Assembly: GCF_014762765.1 (NCBI RefSeq)
Contig: NZ_JABURH010000111.1
Coordinates: 1 to 32,001 of the forward strand
Direction of reading: 5' to 3'
DNA: 32,001 bases
Origin: Alcanivorax sp.
GTDB taxonomy: Bacteria; Pseudomonadota; Gammaproteobacteria; Pseudomonadales; Alcanivoracaceae
The notes beneath the pieces were generated by a model, which saw only the letters and a program-made list of their open reading frames with translations, was not told the DNA's origin and searched no databases. Positions 16,677 through 25,175 of the stretch are shown here, piece by piece. The stretch's first letter is position 1, and the number at the start of each line of letters is the position of its first letter. The position numbers and the translations under genes are program-made.

Positions 16677-18584
16677 TTATTGGCCGTGATTGCCCGCAAA
16701 AAGCGGTGGCAGTGGGCACTCCATCAAGGCGGCCATGGCGCGCAGCATCTCGGCTTCGCTTACCTGCACCTTGCCGTCGGTTAGCACCAGATCCGCGAGC
16801 CCGTCGATTACCGGGCCTTTAAGCAGGGGCGAGAGGTCGGCAAGTCGATCCAGCGCCTGCCCCAGTCGCTGACTGCTGCACTGGGACAGAGGCAGCAAGG
16901 TGCGGGCCTCGGGCAGCAGCCCATGGCTGGCTTGTCGAAACAAGGTCCGGGCCTGTTCGTCGCGAGCACCGCTGGCCCATGTCATCACCGAAAAAGCCAG
17001 TTGCAGCTCGCCGGCCACTGCCCGGTAGCGGTGGAAACGGGTGTGGCGGTTGCGCCTGGCGTGGTCGTCGAGTTGCTGGCGGGCCAAGGCCACCAGTGCC
17101 CACTCAAACAGGGTGGTGCGCTGGTCAGCCCGCGTCAGGGTAGTCAGTCGCTCCAGAATCTCCCTGCGCTGGGCCGAGGGTTGTCCTTTGAGGGTGGGGA
17201 GCGCCAGATCGATGATAGGTAGACGCAGGCGGCTGCCCAGATCGGACAATTGCTGGCTCAACAATTGTAGAGTCGGCAGGTGCTCACTCATGTCGGCGCT
17301 CTTGAGCAGGCTTTGCGGGTCGCTGTCCGAGCTGCTCATTATCAGGGCATACAAGGCAAGCTCTGCCTGAACGGGGTTATGGAGCTGCTTGTGCAGATCT
17401 GGGGGAATGGCTTCCAGCAGCGAGCGGGCATAGCCCACATCGGCCTCACTGACGGTGCCCACCCGGCGGGAAGGTGCCGGGCCGGACCCGGCCGAGTCAC
17501 TGCTGCTGGCATCACTGCCGCCACTGAACCCAGCTGCGCCTTCCGGTGCCGGCGCCGAAGGGGAGACACTCGACTGGCCGGCACTACGTGCCCGTGTGCG
17601 GGCCCGGGCAACCCAGTCGCTGCCCAGTGCGCCGAGACGTTCATCCAGCGGTGGATGCGTGGCAAGCAGGTTGCGAAAGCGAAAGCCCAGGGTTTCCCCG
17701 AAGCACATATGACTCATGTCTTCGGCGTGCACGGAATCCAGGTGGGAGCCGTTGCCGTTACGAATCTTGATCAGCGCACCAGCCAGCCCGGCCGGATTGC
17801 GGGTGAACTGAACCGCCGAGGCGTCGGCCAACAATTCCCGTTGCCGGGAAATGGCAGCCTTGATCAGCCGACCGAAGAACAGCCCCAGATACCCGACCAC
17901 GACCAGCGCCAGACCGACCAGAACCAGGCTGTTACCCTTGCGATTGGAGGAGCTGCGCCGGGAAGAGCCGCGCAGCATGAATTCGCCGATCTTCCCCAGT
18001 GCCAGAATGCCCGCCAGCACGGCAATCAGTCGCAGGTTCAGGCGCATGTCAGCGTTAAAAATATGGCTGAATTCGTGGGCGATGACGCCCTGCAGTTCGT
18101 CCCGGTCAAGTTTCTTCAGAGTGCCGTGGGTAACCACCAGCACGGTTTCGGAAGGGCGAAAGCCGGCCACAAAGGCGTTAATAGCCTCTTCCTTGTCCAG
18201 CACATAGAGTTGCGGTGCGGGAATGCCGGAGGCAATGCTCATTTCCTCCACCACATTGATCAGTTTCTTCTCGTCGCTGTGGCGGGTATCCGGGTCAATC
18301 GGACGGGCGCCGAGCATGGCGGCCAGGCCTTTGCCGCCGCGGCGTAATTTCCAGGTCTTGAAGAGGCAGCCACACACCATGACCAGCAGGGTGAAAAGGC
18401 TTATCCCCAGTGTCATCGGGTGCGTGAGCCACTGGCCGGGAGGGAGCTGCACGTCCATCCAGGCAAATGCCAGCAGCAGTGCCAGATTCACACAGACCAG
18501 AATGGCAACAACGGCCAGGAAAAAATACAGGACCAGCAGCCCGGTCTTGCGGCGGGCCCGCTCCTGATGTTGAAAGAAATCCAT
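16677..18584 (-). CDS. M48-family membrane metalloprotease with long C-terminal extension
   Basis: Zinc-dependent endopeptidase of the HtpX/M48 family, 635 residues, about twice the size of HtpX. Two membrane segments are near 15-43 and 55-75. The zinc motif HEFSH gives His170, Glu171 and His174; the third ligand is Glu250 in RQRELLADA. Two further hydrophobic segments (about 185-203 and 218-240) separate them. After a serine/glycine-rich linker (about 340-375) comes a roughly 260-residue helical extension without a recognised domain. It ends in a stretch (LVLTDGKVQVSEAEMLRAM) reminiscent of the acidic helical TerB fold; that is a loose impression. lemA lies 10 bp upstream, the familiar lemA-M48 pairing. 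Confidence 0.88.
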   Translation of the reverse strand: MDFFQHQERARRKTGLLVLYFFLAVVAILVCVNLALLLAFAWMDVQLPPGQWLTHPMTLGISLFTLLVMVCGCLFKTWKLRRGGKGLAAMLGARPIDPDTRHSDEKKLINVVEEMSIASGIPAPQLYVLDKEEAINAFVAGFRPSETVLVVTHGTLKKLDRDELQGVIAHEFSHIFNADMRLNLRLIAVLAGILALGKIGEFMLRGSSRRSSSNRKGNSLVLVGLALVVVGYLGLFFGRLIKAAISRQRELLADASAVQFTRNPAGLAGALIKIRNGNGSHLDSVHAEDMSHMCFGETLGFRFRNLLATHPPLDERLGALGSDWVARARTRARSAGQSSVSPSAPAPEGAAGFSGGSDASSSDSAGSGPAPSRRVGTVSEADVGYARSLLEAIPPDLHKQLHNPVQAELALYALIMSSSDSDPQSLLKSADMSEHLPTLQLLSQQLSDLGSRLRLPIIDLALPTLKGQPSAQRREILERLTTLTRADQRTTLFEWALVALARQQLDDHARRNRHTRFHRYRAVAGELQLAFSVMTWASGARDEQARTLFRQASHGLLPEARTLLPLSQCSSQRLGQALDRLADLSPLLKGPVIDGLADLVLTDGKVQVSEAEMLRAMAALMECPLPPLFAGNHGQ

Positions 18585-18594
18585 GGTCGCCGAC

Positions 18595-19182
18595 TCAGAA
18601 GCTGACTTTCACTGCCTTGCGGGCTTCCTCGGTTTCTATCTTCAGAAGCTGGGCTTCCTTGAAGCTGCCAAACAGGCCGCCAATGAAATTCTGCGGAAAC
18701 TGTTCGCGGTAGGTGTTGTAGTTCATTACTGCATCATTGAATGCCTGACGGGCAAAGCCGATGCGGTTTTCCGTACTGCTCAGTTCTTCCATCAACTGGG
18801 CCATGGTGTCGTTGGCTTTCAGGTCCGGGTAGTTTTCGCTGAGCGCGAAGAAGTTGGCCAGGGAACCGGACAGCAGGGATTCGGCCTTGCCCAGGTTGCT
18901 CACCGCACCACCATCGTCGGGATGTTCTGCAGCCGCTTTCTTGGCACTTACCGCCTGATTACGGGCCTCAATCACCTGGGTCAGGGTGTCCTTCTCGTGG
19001 CTCATGTAAGCCTTGGCGGTTTCCACCAGGTTGGGGATCAGGTCGTGACGGCGCTGCAGCTGCACATCAATTTGCGCAAAGCCGTTCTTGAAACGGTTCT
19101 TCAGGGCAATCAGGCGGTTGTAAACGGCAATGATGTAGATGATAACGGCGACGATAACGCCGATAAAAATAAGAGTCCCCAT
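18595..19182 (-). CDS. lemA: LemA family protein
   Basis: A 195-residue protein with one N-terminal transmembrane segment (IFIGVIVAVIIYIIAVY, residues 4-20) and a helical-bundle cytoplasmic or periplasmic domain. The family core is FAQIDVQLQRRHDLIPNLV and the later ENYPDLKAN. LemA proteins are usually encoded with M48 proteases, and a partnership is suggested, but the function is not settled. GGGGAAGG sits before the ATG. It is the first gene of a two-gene operon with the M48 gene. Confidence 0.92.
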   Translation of the reverse strand: MGTLIFIGVIVAVIIYIIAVYNRLIALKNRFKNGFAQIDVQLQRRHDLIPNLVETAKAYMSHEKDTLTQVIEARNQAVSAKKAAAEHPDDGGAVSNLGKAESLLSGSLANFFALSENYPDLKANDTMAQLMEELSSTENRIGFARQAFNDAVMNYNTYREQFPQNFIGGLFGSFKEAQLLKIETEEARKAVKVSF

Positions 19183-19255
19183 GACGATAGCCTTCCCCGT
19201 GCAGTTTTATTGTGGCTATAAACTACTGCAAAACTCGTAGAGGGGAAAGAAGGGA

Positions 19256-19493
19256 CTACGAAGCCGCTGTAGGAACGGAGCGTAGCGGAGTAACGCACGT
19301 AGTTCCGTGCGGCCCGAAGGGTGAGCGAAGCGAATACACCTCTTGAGGTGCGAATCTGAGCCCTGGCGAAGGAGTAGCGGTGATCCTTGCTTCAATGCTT
19401 TATCAATAAAATGCTTTTGGCGCTAACCTCTAACGCATTCCTCGCTATCGCTCGGTTCGCACCTCGAGAGGTGCTCCTACAGTGGTTTCGTAG
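19256..19493. repeat. 238-bp nested palindromic repeat with CTGTAGGA ends
   Basis: Outer 19-bp inverted ends (19256-19274 and 19475-19493) match at 17 positions and contain CTGTAGGA/TCCTACAG. A second inverted pair inside, CACCTCTTGAGGTGCGAA near 19337 and TTCGCACCTCGAGAGGTG near 19455, is itself palindromic. Repetitive GAGCGAAGCGAA and GAGCGTAGCGGAG stretches lie between. This resembles the paired REP-type elements of pseudomonads. It fills most of the gap between lemA and the Mpo1-like gene; no gene is seen inside. Confidence 0.75.
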
Positions 19494-19501
19494 AGAGGCT
19501 G

Positions 19502-19957
19502 TCAGTATTTGATGCCCCACTTGCGATACAGAAATCCCATGATCCAGGCCGGGCCGATCATCAGGTACTGGATGTCCTCGAAGAAGGAGGGTTTCTTGCC
19601 TTCCACCTTGTGCCCCCAGAACTGGCCGATCCAGGCCGCCACGAACAGCACCAGGGATATCCAGAAGACGCTGGCGCCACTAGCGGCGATCAGTGACAGG
19701 ACAAACAGGCAGGCCAGACTGAAAAACAGCATGCCCAGGGCAATGGGGCGGGAAAGGCGAGCATAGTAGAGGGTGACGCCAATCAGGGTAAGAACGGCCC
19801 AGAAGCTGGCAAAGAAGGGGGCCGGGATAGCCCACAGGAATCCCACGATGCTGAAGAAGATGACCGGTACACAGACAAAGTGGACTTTCTTGTTGGTGGG
19901 GTTCTGGTGGCTTTCGCCGTAGGCGTCCAGCCACTCATCCATGCTGCGCGTTGTCAT
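19502..19957 (-). CDS. Mpo1-like (DUF962) membrane protein
   Basis: A 151-residue protein of the DUF962 family. The yeast member Mpo1 is an iron-dependent dioxygenase acting in 2-hydroxy fatty acid breakdown. The conserved histidines are visible: His17 and His26 in ESHQNPTNKKVH, and His116 with Glu119 in QFWGHKVEGKKP. Four hydrophobic segments lie between. The start at 19957 has GGGAG about six nt upstream; the longer frame to 20107 would be translated from within the heptad element and is unlikely. Lipid alpha-oxidation is inferred from the family only. Confidence 0.85.
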   Translation of the reverse strand: MTTRSMDEWLDAYGESHQNPTNKKVHFVCVPVIFFSIVGFLWAIPAPFFASFWAVLTLIGVTLYYARLSRPIALGMLFFSLACLFVLSLIAASGASVFWISLVLFVAAWIGQFWGHKVEGKKPSFFEDIQYLMIGPAWIMGFLYRKWGIKY

Positions 19958-20023
19958 GAGGTGCTCCCGGTTTGTAGTTATACAACCAGTATAACGCCAA
20001 CAGGTGGGCGGGATGCGAGGGGC

Positions 20024-20184
20024 AATTGATAGTGGATAGTTGAGAATTGATAACGGCGCGGATGGGCTGCTCAGTAGCCTGAAAGCAAAGAGGTCGCGCC
20101 CAGACATTGAGCGCGGCCTCCTGCGTTGGAGAATCTCAAAATCTGGCTCGCGCCAGTTATCAATTCTCCATTCTCAATTATCAA
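20024..20184. repeat. Heptad-armed palindromic element B
   Basis: Left arm AATTGAT, AGTGGAT, AGTTGAG, AATTGAT (20024-20051), then AACGGCGCGG. Right arm CGCGCCAG, then TTATCAA, TTCTCCA, TTCTCAA, TTATCAA (20157-20184). It is clearly the same family as the element at 2999-3158, with similar length, arms and core: AGAGGTCGCGCCC at 20089-20101 opposite GCGCGGCCTC. Its core hairpin has decayed with several mismatches. It lies between the ctaB stop (9 nt away) and the Mpo1-like start. Confidence 0.85.
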
Positions 20185-20193
20185 TTGGTCTTT

Positions 20194-21105
<912 letters not shown>

Positions 21106-21107
21106 GG

Positions 21108-22178
21108 TCACGCTCCTTGCGCTTTGGATTGTGTGGGCGGAGACGGTTGGCGCAGGCCGCATTTCACATTAATCGCGCGGATGAAGAGTACCAGACTGGC
21201 GAGCAGTAGTACGGCCACGAAATTGTGGGCGACGGCCACATCCAGGGGCACGGCAAACATCACATTACTCAGCCCCAGGGCAATTTGCACCACCAGCAGG
21301 GCGAAGATCCCCAGCGCGAAATTGCGGAAGAATACACTGCGTGCGCGGATCAGGATCTTGGCTACCAGTGCCAACACCAGCAGGGTCACCAGCAGGGCGC
21401 CGAAGCGATGCATCACGTGGATGGTGGTGCGGGCATCGTTATCCAGTACACCGTATTCGTAGTCCGGCTTGTCATGCTCGTGGCCCCAGAAAATAAAGGC
21501 CTCGTCGAAATCGAGGCGATTCTGCCAGCCTTCTTCGCACACCGGCAGTTCGGTACAGGCCACTGCGGCGTAGTTGCTGGCGGTCCAGCCACCCAGGGCG
21601 ATCTGCAGGATCACGGCGATCAGGGTGATGGAGGCAATCGGCTTGAGCATGCGCACGTCGCAATCATTGAGAAAACGCGGCCAGCGGTAGAGGCGGGCGG
21701 TGAGCAACACCAGCAGGGTAAAGGTGGTGAAGCCGCCCAGCAGATGCAGCATGACGATGGTGGGCTGCAGCCCCATGGTGACGGTCCATTTGCCGAGAAT
21801 ACCCTGGAAAATCACCAGTACTACCAGAAACAGGGGTAACTTGAGCGGCTGCTTTTCCTGCTTGCGGTTGATGAAAGAGAGGGCCGCGATGATCAGTATC
21901 ACCAGGCCCAGGGTAGAGGCGAAATAGCGGTGCACCATTTCCGGCACGGTCTTGTGGGCTTCGCGAAGGGAGCCCGGCATGGTTTCGTTGGTGGTGTTCA
22001 CATGATCGATGGCCTTGCGGACATCCAGGTGGCCATAGCAGCCGGGCCAGTCCGGACAGCCCAGGCCGGCATCGGATAGGCGGGTCCAGGCTCCCAGAAT
22101 AATCACTACGGCAACCATGAAAACGGCCAGCAAAGACAGCCGGCGCAGCCAGATTTGTGAAGGAGTAAGCGCTTGCAT
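21108..22178 (-). CDS. ctaA: Heme A synthase (COX15/CtaA)
   Basis: Oxidises the C8 methyl of heme O to the formyl group of heme A, in the inner membrane. It has 356 residues with about eight transmembrane segments. The heme-ligand histidines of the family are visible in MVHRYFAS, LHLLGGF, MHRFGALL and AHNFVAV. The N-terminal GAWTRLSDAGLGCPDWPGCYG is typical of the COX15 branch. The periplasmic loop carries Cys residues (VACTELPVCEEGW). It sits between the CX3C-protein gene and ctaB on one transcript. Confidence 0.95.
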   Translation of the reverse strand: MQALTPSQIWLRRLSLLAVFMVAVVIILGAWTRLSDAGLGCPDWPGCYGHLDVRKAIDHVNTTNETMPGSLREAHKTVPEMVHRYFASTLGLVILIIAALSFINRKQEKQPLKLPLFLVVLVIFQGILGKWTVTMGLQPTIVMLHLLGGFTTFTLLVLLTARLYRWPRFLNDCDVRMLKPIASITLIAVILQIALGGWTASNYAAVACTELPVCEEGWQNRLDFDEAFIFWGHEHDKPDYEYGVLDNDARTTIHVMHRFGALLVTLLVLALVAKILIRARSVFFRNFALGIFALLVVQIALGLSNVMFAVPLDVAVAHNFVAVLLLASLVLFIRAINVKCGLRQPSPPTQSKAQGA

Positions 22179-22191
22179 AGATAGCGTTCCG

Positions 22192-22806
22192 TTAACCGAT
22201 CAGAGACCCTTTCAGGGTGCGTTTGAGATCGACGCGGATGTTTTCCGCCTCTTCCAGGGTGGCATCCATGTTCTCGTGCGTGGGGTAACGCATGAAGATC
22301 TGGCCGTCCGGGCTGACCAGGAAAATATCGCCAACCGGTTCGCCGTCGATGGTTTCATACACCGGCGCCAGGGCGTTATTCACGGCTTGTGGTTCGGCAT
22401 GGATTGATACCATGCCTTTCACGTTGTTGTTCAGGAATGCGTTGAGGGAGTCGCCTGCCGGGGCGGTATGCAGGATTACCCGTCGCACCCGGTCCACGTC
22501 TGCCCCGAGCGTCTGGCGGACCTGGCGCATCTGGTAATACAGGCCGTTCTTGCAGCGGGTATCACACTCGCTGCCTGCCACATAAAGGATAGTCCAAAGG
22601 CCGGTCATGTCGTCGCCGGTATAGGCGTCGCCATCGTCATTGACGGCGTTCAGCTTGGCCATGTCGATATGGGGAATCAGTAGCTGCCCCTTGTTTTCCC
22701 GCGGCAGTTCCCACGGATCGATCAGAAAGCGGCCTGCCAGAAAGAACAGGACAAAAGGAGCAACGATCGCCGCCAGGGTGGCAATGTTCTTGGTGCGTGG
22801 AGACAT
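22192..22806 (-). CDS. CX3C thioredoxin-like cox-assembly-locus protein
   Basis: A 204-residue membrane-anchored protein (segment 9-27, then a periplasmic domain) found in cox loci of pseudomonads between SURF1 and ctaA. It has a thioredoxin-like outline: WTILYVAGSECDTRC with Cys81 and Cys85 as CX3C, and IFLVSPDGQIFMRYPTHEN with His177 well downstream. This recalls the copper chaperone SCO, which uses CX3C plus a distal His to metallate CuA. A SCO-like role is inference; no separate SCO gene is in the window. Its ATG overlaps the SURF1 stop by one base (TAATG), so translation is coupled. Confidence 0.8.
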   Translation of the reverse strand: MSPRTKNIATLAAIVAPFVLFFLAGRFLIDPWELPRENKGQLLIPHIDMAKLNAVNDDGDAYTGDDMTGLWTILYVAGSECDTRCKNGLYYQMRQVRQTLGADVDRVRRVILHTAPAGDSLNAFLNNNVKGMVSIHAEPQAVNNALAPVYETIDGEPVGDIFLVSPDGQIFMRYPTHENMDATLEEAENIRVDLKRTLKGSLIG

Positions 22807-23561
22807 TAGGAGTGTTCCTCTCGCGTCTTTCGCCGGTTGCGCACGGCGGCGGCAACATATATCAGCAGGGCCGCCATTGCCAGCGCAAACCACTGCAGCG
22901 CATAAGCCTTGTGCTTGTCCGGGCCCATGGGGGCGATCTCCTGCCAGGGGCGTGGCAAGGGGGGATGACCGCCCAGAGCCAGATCCGGGCGCACCCGGAT
23001 TTCGAAGGGGGCCAATTCTACCCCAAGTTTTTCGCCAATGGCGTCAAAATCCACTTTCTGTACCCGCAAAGGCCATTGATTGTCGGGCAATGGGGCGTTC
23101 TGAAGCACAAAGGTCTCCCGGGAGGGGCGATAGACCGTGCCTTCCACGGGAATTCTCCCGCTGATGGCATGGATCTCCGGCAACTGTTCCCGACGGGCAC
23201 CGCGGGGTAGCCAACCCCGGTTGATCAGTACCCAGTGACCTTCACGGGTCTGCAGCGGGGTGAGCAGGTGATAGCCGGCCACGCCGTTGCGAATACGGTT
23301 GTCCAGCAGCACGTTGTGGGCGTTGTCCAGACTGCCGGAGAAGGCGGCTTGCCGGTGCAGAGGCGACGGATCAGCCAGCAGCGCAGGCAGGTCAGCAGCC
23401 GGTTGGCGAGCCTTTTCTTCCTGTGCGGTCAGCCATAGCCGCTTTTCTTCTGCCCGTTCCAGCTGCCACCAGCTCAGGCGCAGGCAAAGGGCGACAACCG
23501 CAAAGGTGGCCAGAAAGGCGATCCAGGACAGAACCGGACTGCGGTCCTTGGTGTTTGACAT
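22806..23561 (-). CDS. SURF1-family cytochrome oxidase assembly protein
   Basis: Assists heme A insertion into subunit I of the aa3 oxidase, in the inner membrane. The 251-residue protein has two transmembrane segments, near residues 11-31 and 221-240, with a periplasmic domain between. SURF1 motifs are LSWWQLERAEEK at the end of the first segment and HWVLINRGWLPR in the middle. The ATG at 23561 is preferred to the longer frame, which lacks homology; its ribosome site is weak. It is the first gene of a four-gene minus-strand operon (SURF1, CX3C protein, ctaA, ctaB). Confidence 0.9.
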   Translation of the reverse strand: MSNTKDRSPVLSWIAFLATFAVVALCLRLSWWQLERAEEKRLWLTAQEEKARQPAADLPALLADPSPLHRQAAFSGSLDNAHNVLLDNRIRNGVAGYHLLTPLQTREGHWVLINRGWLPRGARREQLPEIHAISGRIPVEGTVYRPSRETFVLQNAPLPDNQWPLRVQKVDFDAIGEKLGVELAPFEIRVRPDLALGGHPPLPRPWQEIAPMGPDKHKAYALQWFALAMAALLIYVAAAVRNRRKTREEHS

Positions 23562-23631
23562 GATCTTTGCTCTCGCGGCTGCAGCATCCGTTCTGAGCGG
23601 AGCGCAGCGGAATAGTGCGTGCACTGGCAGG

Positions 23632-23653
23632 TGCGGCCATTACAATGGCGGCA
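23632..23653. promoter_or_regulatory. Dyad in the SURF1/DUF2909 divergent promoter region
   Basis: TGC-G-GCCATT-AC-AATGGC-G-GCA forms a 22-bp near-palindrome (perfect inner arms GCCATT and AATGGC at 23636-23649). It lies midway between the divergent starts of SURF1 and DUF2909, so it could be an operator controlling both. A TACAAT box on the minus strand (23654-23659) lies right beside it, but its best -35 match is spaced at 19 nt. Confidence 0.35.
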
Positions 23654-23726
23654 CATTGTACATAGTAAAGCCTGCCTGCCGCCAAGCGCGGGTCAAGACG
23701 CGGGCCAATCGAAACGGAGTAATCGT

Positions 23727-23984
23727 ATGTGGTGGGTGAAACTGATTGTCATCGTACTGTTGATTGCGGCAGTGGTTTCACTGGGGCGGGCCCTGTTCTC
23801 CCTGGTCAAGGACGACGGCAAATCCGGCAAGACCATGCGGGCCCTGGCCTGGCGGGTAGGCTTTTCGGCGGTGATTTTCCTGTTCATTCTGCTGAGCATG
23901 ATGATGGGCTGGATTCAGCCTCATGATGTGAACCCCACCAAACGTTACGGCCAGCCCATTGAACAGACCGCCCCGGCGCAATAA
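23727..23984 (+). CDS. DUF2909 twin-transmembrane protein
   Basis: An 85-residue inner-membrane protein with two hydrophobic segments (WWVKLIVIVLLIAAVVSLGRALF and VGFSAVIFLFILLSMMMGW regions), joined by a basic loop, DDGKSGKTMRAL. It belongs to the DUF2909 family, which is routinely encoded in pseudomonad cox loci; its role in oxidase assembly is suspected but not shown. CGGAG lies ten nt before the ATG. It is divergent from SURF1 and points towards the structural operon. Confidence 0.85.
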   Translation: MWWVKLIVIVLLIAAVVSLGRALFSLVKDDGKSGKTMRALAWRVGFSAVIFLFILLSMMMGWIQPHDVNPTKRYGQPIEQTAPAQ

Positions 23985-24164
23985 CGCCTTCTATATAAAG
24001 AAGGGGACTGCTTGTAAAAGTCAGGTAAAAGCGTGCACCGGCCACGAACTTATGCCGTTTGCCCGCCTCTGACTTGCTGAGCATGAGGTGAAGGGTCAGC
24101 GAATGGATGACCAGGGAGCAGGATGCGCTTCACCCCACCCCCCTAATTGTCTGGAGGCTGCGTT

Positions 24165-24281
24165 ATGGAATGGATGACCCGAGTCATGGTGGTTCTGTTC
24201 GTGCGGCTGCTGGCCCGCGCCGAGCAGGTGGCGCTGAATACCGGCGAGCCGTTGCGGGATTCGTTCAAATCCCGGATATGA
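24165..24281 (+). CDS. Possible small ORF, 38 aa
   Basis: A short reading frame with a strong ribosome site (GGAGG at 24153-24157, 7 nt before the ATG). It encodes a protein beginning MEWMTRVMVVLFVRLLARAE, an amphipathic or membrane-binding helix, followed by a polar tail ending in KSRI. A Rho-independent terminator follows about 107 nt later. It may be translated from the DUF2909 transcript or its own. No family is recognised; the small size makes this uncertain. Confidence 0.45.
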   Translation: MEWMTRVMVVLFVRLLARAEQVALNTGEPLRDSFKSRI

Positions 24282-24387
24282 GGCCGATAGCGTTTTTTTT
24301 ATCCGCTGACGGAACCTTTATCGTTCTCGCCGGACAAATCAGGTAAGCAAGACACGTTTTCTCCTCTTGTAACATCAGGCAACCCTC

Positions 24388-24421
24388 GGGGCGTTCAGCG
24401 AGACTGGCGCCCTTCTTTTTT
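24388..24421 (+). terminator. Rho-independent terminator
   Basis: GGGGCG (24388-24393) pairs with CGCCC (24408-24412), extended by wobble and A-T/G-C pairs around the loop. It is followed directly by TTCTTTTTTT (24413-24422 region). The orientation suits the DUF2909 and small-ORF transcripts on the plus strand. The DUF1820 gene converges from the other side. Confidence 0.65.
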
Positions 24422-24445
24422 ACCTGCTGCCCGCAGAGACGTGAT

Positions 24446-24775
24446 TTACTTCTTCGGTGCCGGCCCCGGGGGCATGGGGAAGGCAGTAATATTGTTGCCG
24501 CTGGATTCCATGATCTTGCCGACCCCTTCCTTTTCCACCTCGTCGATACGAATGACCGCGTGAAGGGGAATAAAGGAGCGCATCACGTCGTTGAATTCCC
24601 GCTTCAGCTTTTCCTCCCCCGGGTCCACCACCAGGCTGGCCCGCTCCCCGAACAGAAACTCTTCCACTTCGACAAATCCATACAGGTCGCTTTGGTATAT
24701 CTGCGAGGCATAGATTTCGTAGACATGACCCTGATTGTGGAATATCACCCGGTAGATTTGACGTCGTTTTGACAT
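24446..24775 (-). CDS. DUF1820 family protein
   Basis: A 109-residue cytoplasmic protein of the gammaproteobacterial DUF1820 family; function unknown. The conserved N-terminus YRVIFHNQGHVYEIYAS, the stretch LYGFVEVEEFLFGE and the region LHAVIRIDEVEKEG are clear. It ends in a Pro-rich tail (PMPPGPAPKK). The ATG at 24775 matches the family start, though no good ribosome site is visible. The frame to 24940 would add 55 residues without support. It converges on the DUF2909 unit and is divergent from coxB. Confidence 0.88.
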   Translation of the reverse strand: MSKRRQIYRVIFHNQGHVYEIYASQIYQSDLYGFVEVEEFLFGERASLVVDPGEEKLKREFNDVMRSFIPLHAVIRIDEVEKEGVGKIMESSGNNITAFPMPPGPAPKK

Positions 24776-25175
24776 GGATGTGGTACAAGCTGTGTGTGGT
24801 AAAGGGGAGCGGAGTCTAGCACGATGAGGAGGGCTCGTATCTGCCTGAAAGGCTTGATAAACCCTACCTTTCGGCTGGACTTTGCGGATGCGAATGACTA
24901 GAGTTGGCGCCCATATATGCAGTGGGGCAATTTGCCGCACCTGTGGCGATCTGGTGAAATCGACCGTGCTGATTTCTAGCTATTTGATTTTATTGGATTT
25001 TGCCGCCCGCACGATCCCTATTGGTGGCCGCCCCCTTGGTTGCTGAGGTCTGCGGGACAAGGCGTTGGCTGCGGCTCCACGGCATCATCCTGAAACTTCG
25101 CTTTCCAGGTGCCGGTGACGGCAAAGAACAAGCGTGTCCTACGGGGCCATGCTGGGGAAAACAGGGAGCAAACGC
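24776..25175. other. 400-bp gap upstream of coxB
   Basis: No gene, strong hairpin or repeat was found. It must contain the promoters of the divergent DUF1820 gene and of the coxB operon. An AT-rich stretch near 24974-25001 (TATTTGATTTTATTGG) is the only candidate, and no pair of well-spaced sigma70 boxes could be assigned. Confidence 0.4.

Noticed and set aside
23988-24005. CCTTCT-ATATAA-AGAAGG hairpin just after DUF2909 as a terminator
   Set aside because: Only a 6-bp stem with no T-tract; the better terminator is at 24388.
24984-25012. TTGATT near 24984 as the -35 box of the coxB promoter
   Set aside because: No acceptable -10 box occurs 16-18 nt downstream; the position there is GC-rich.
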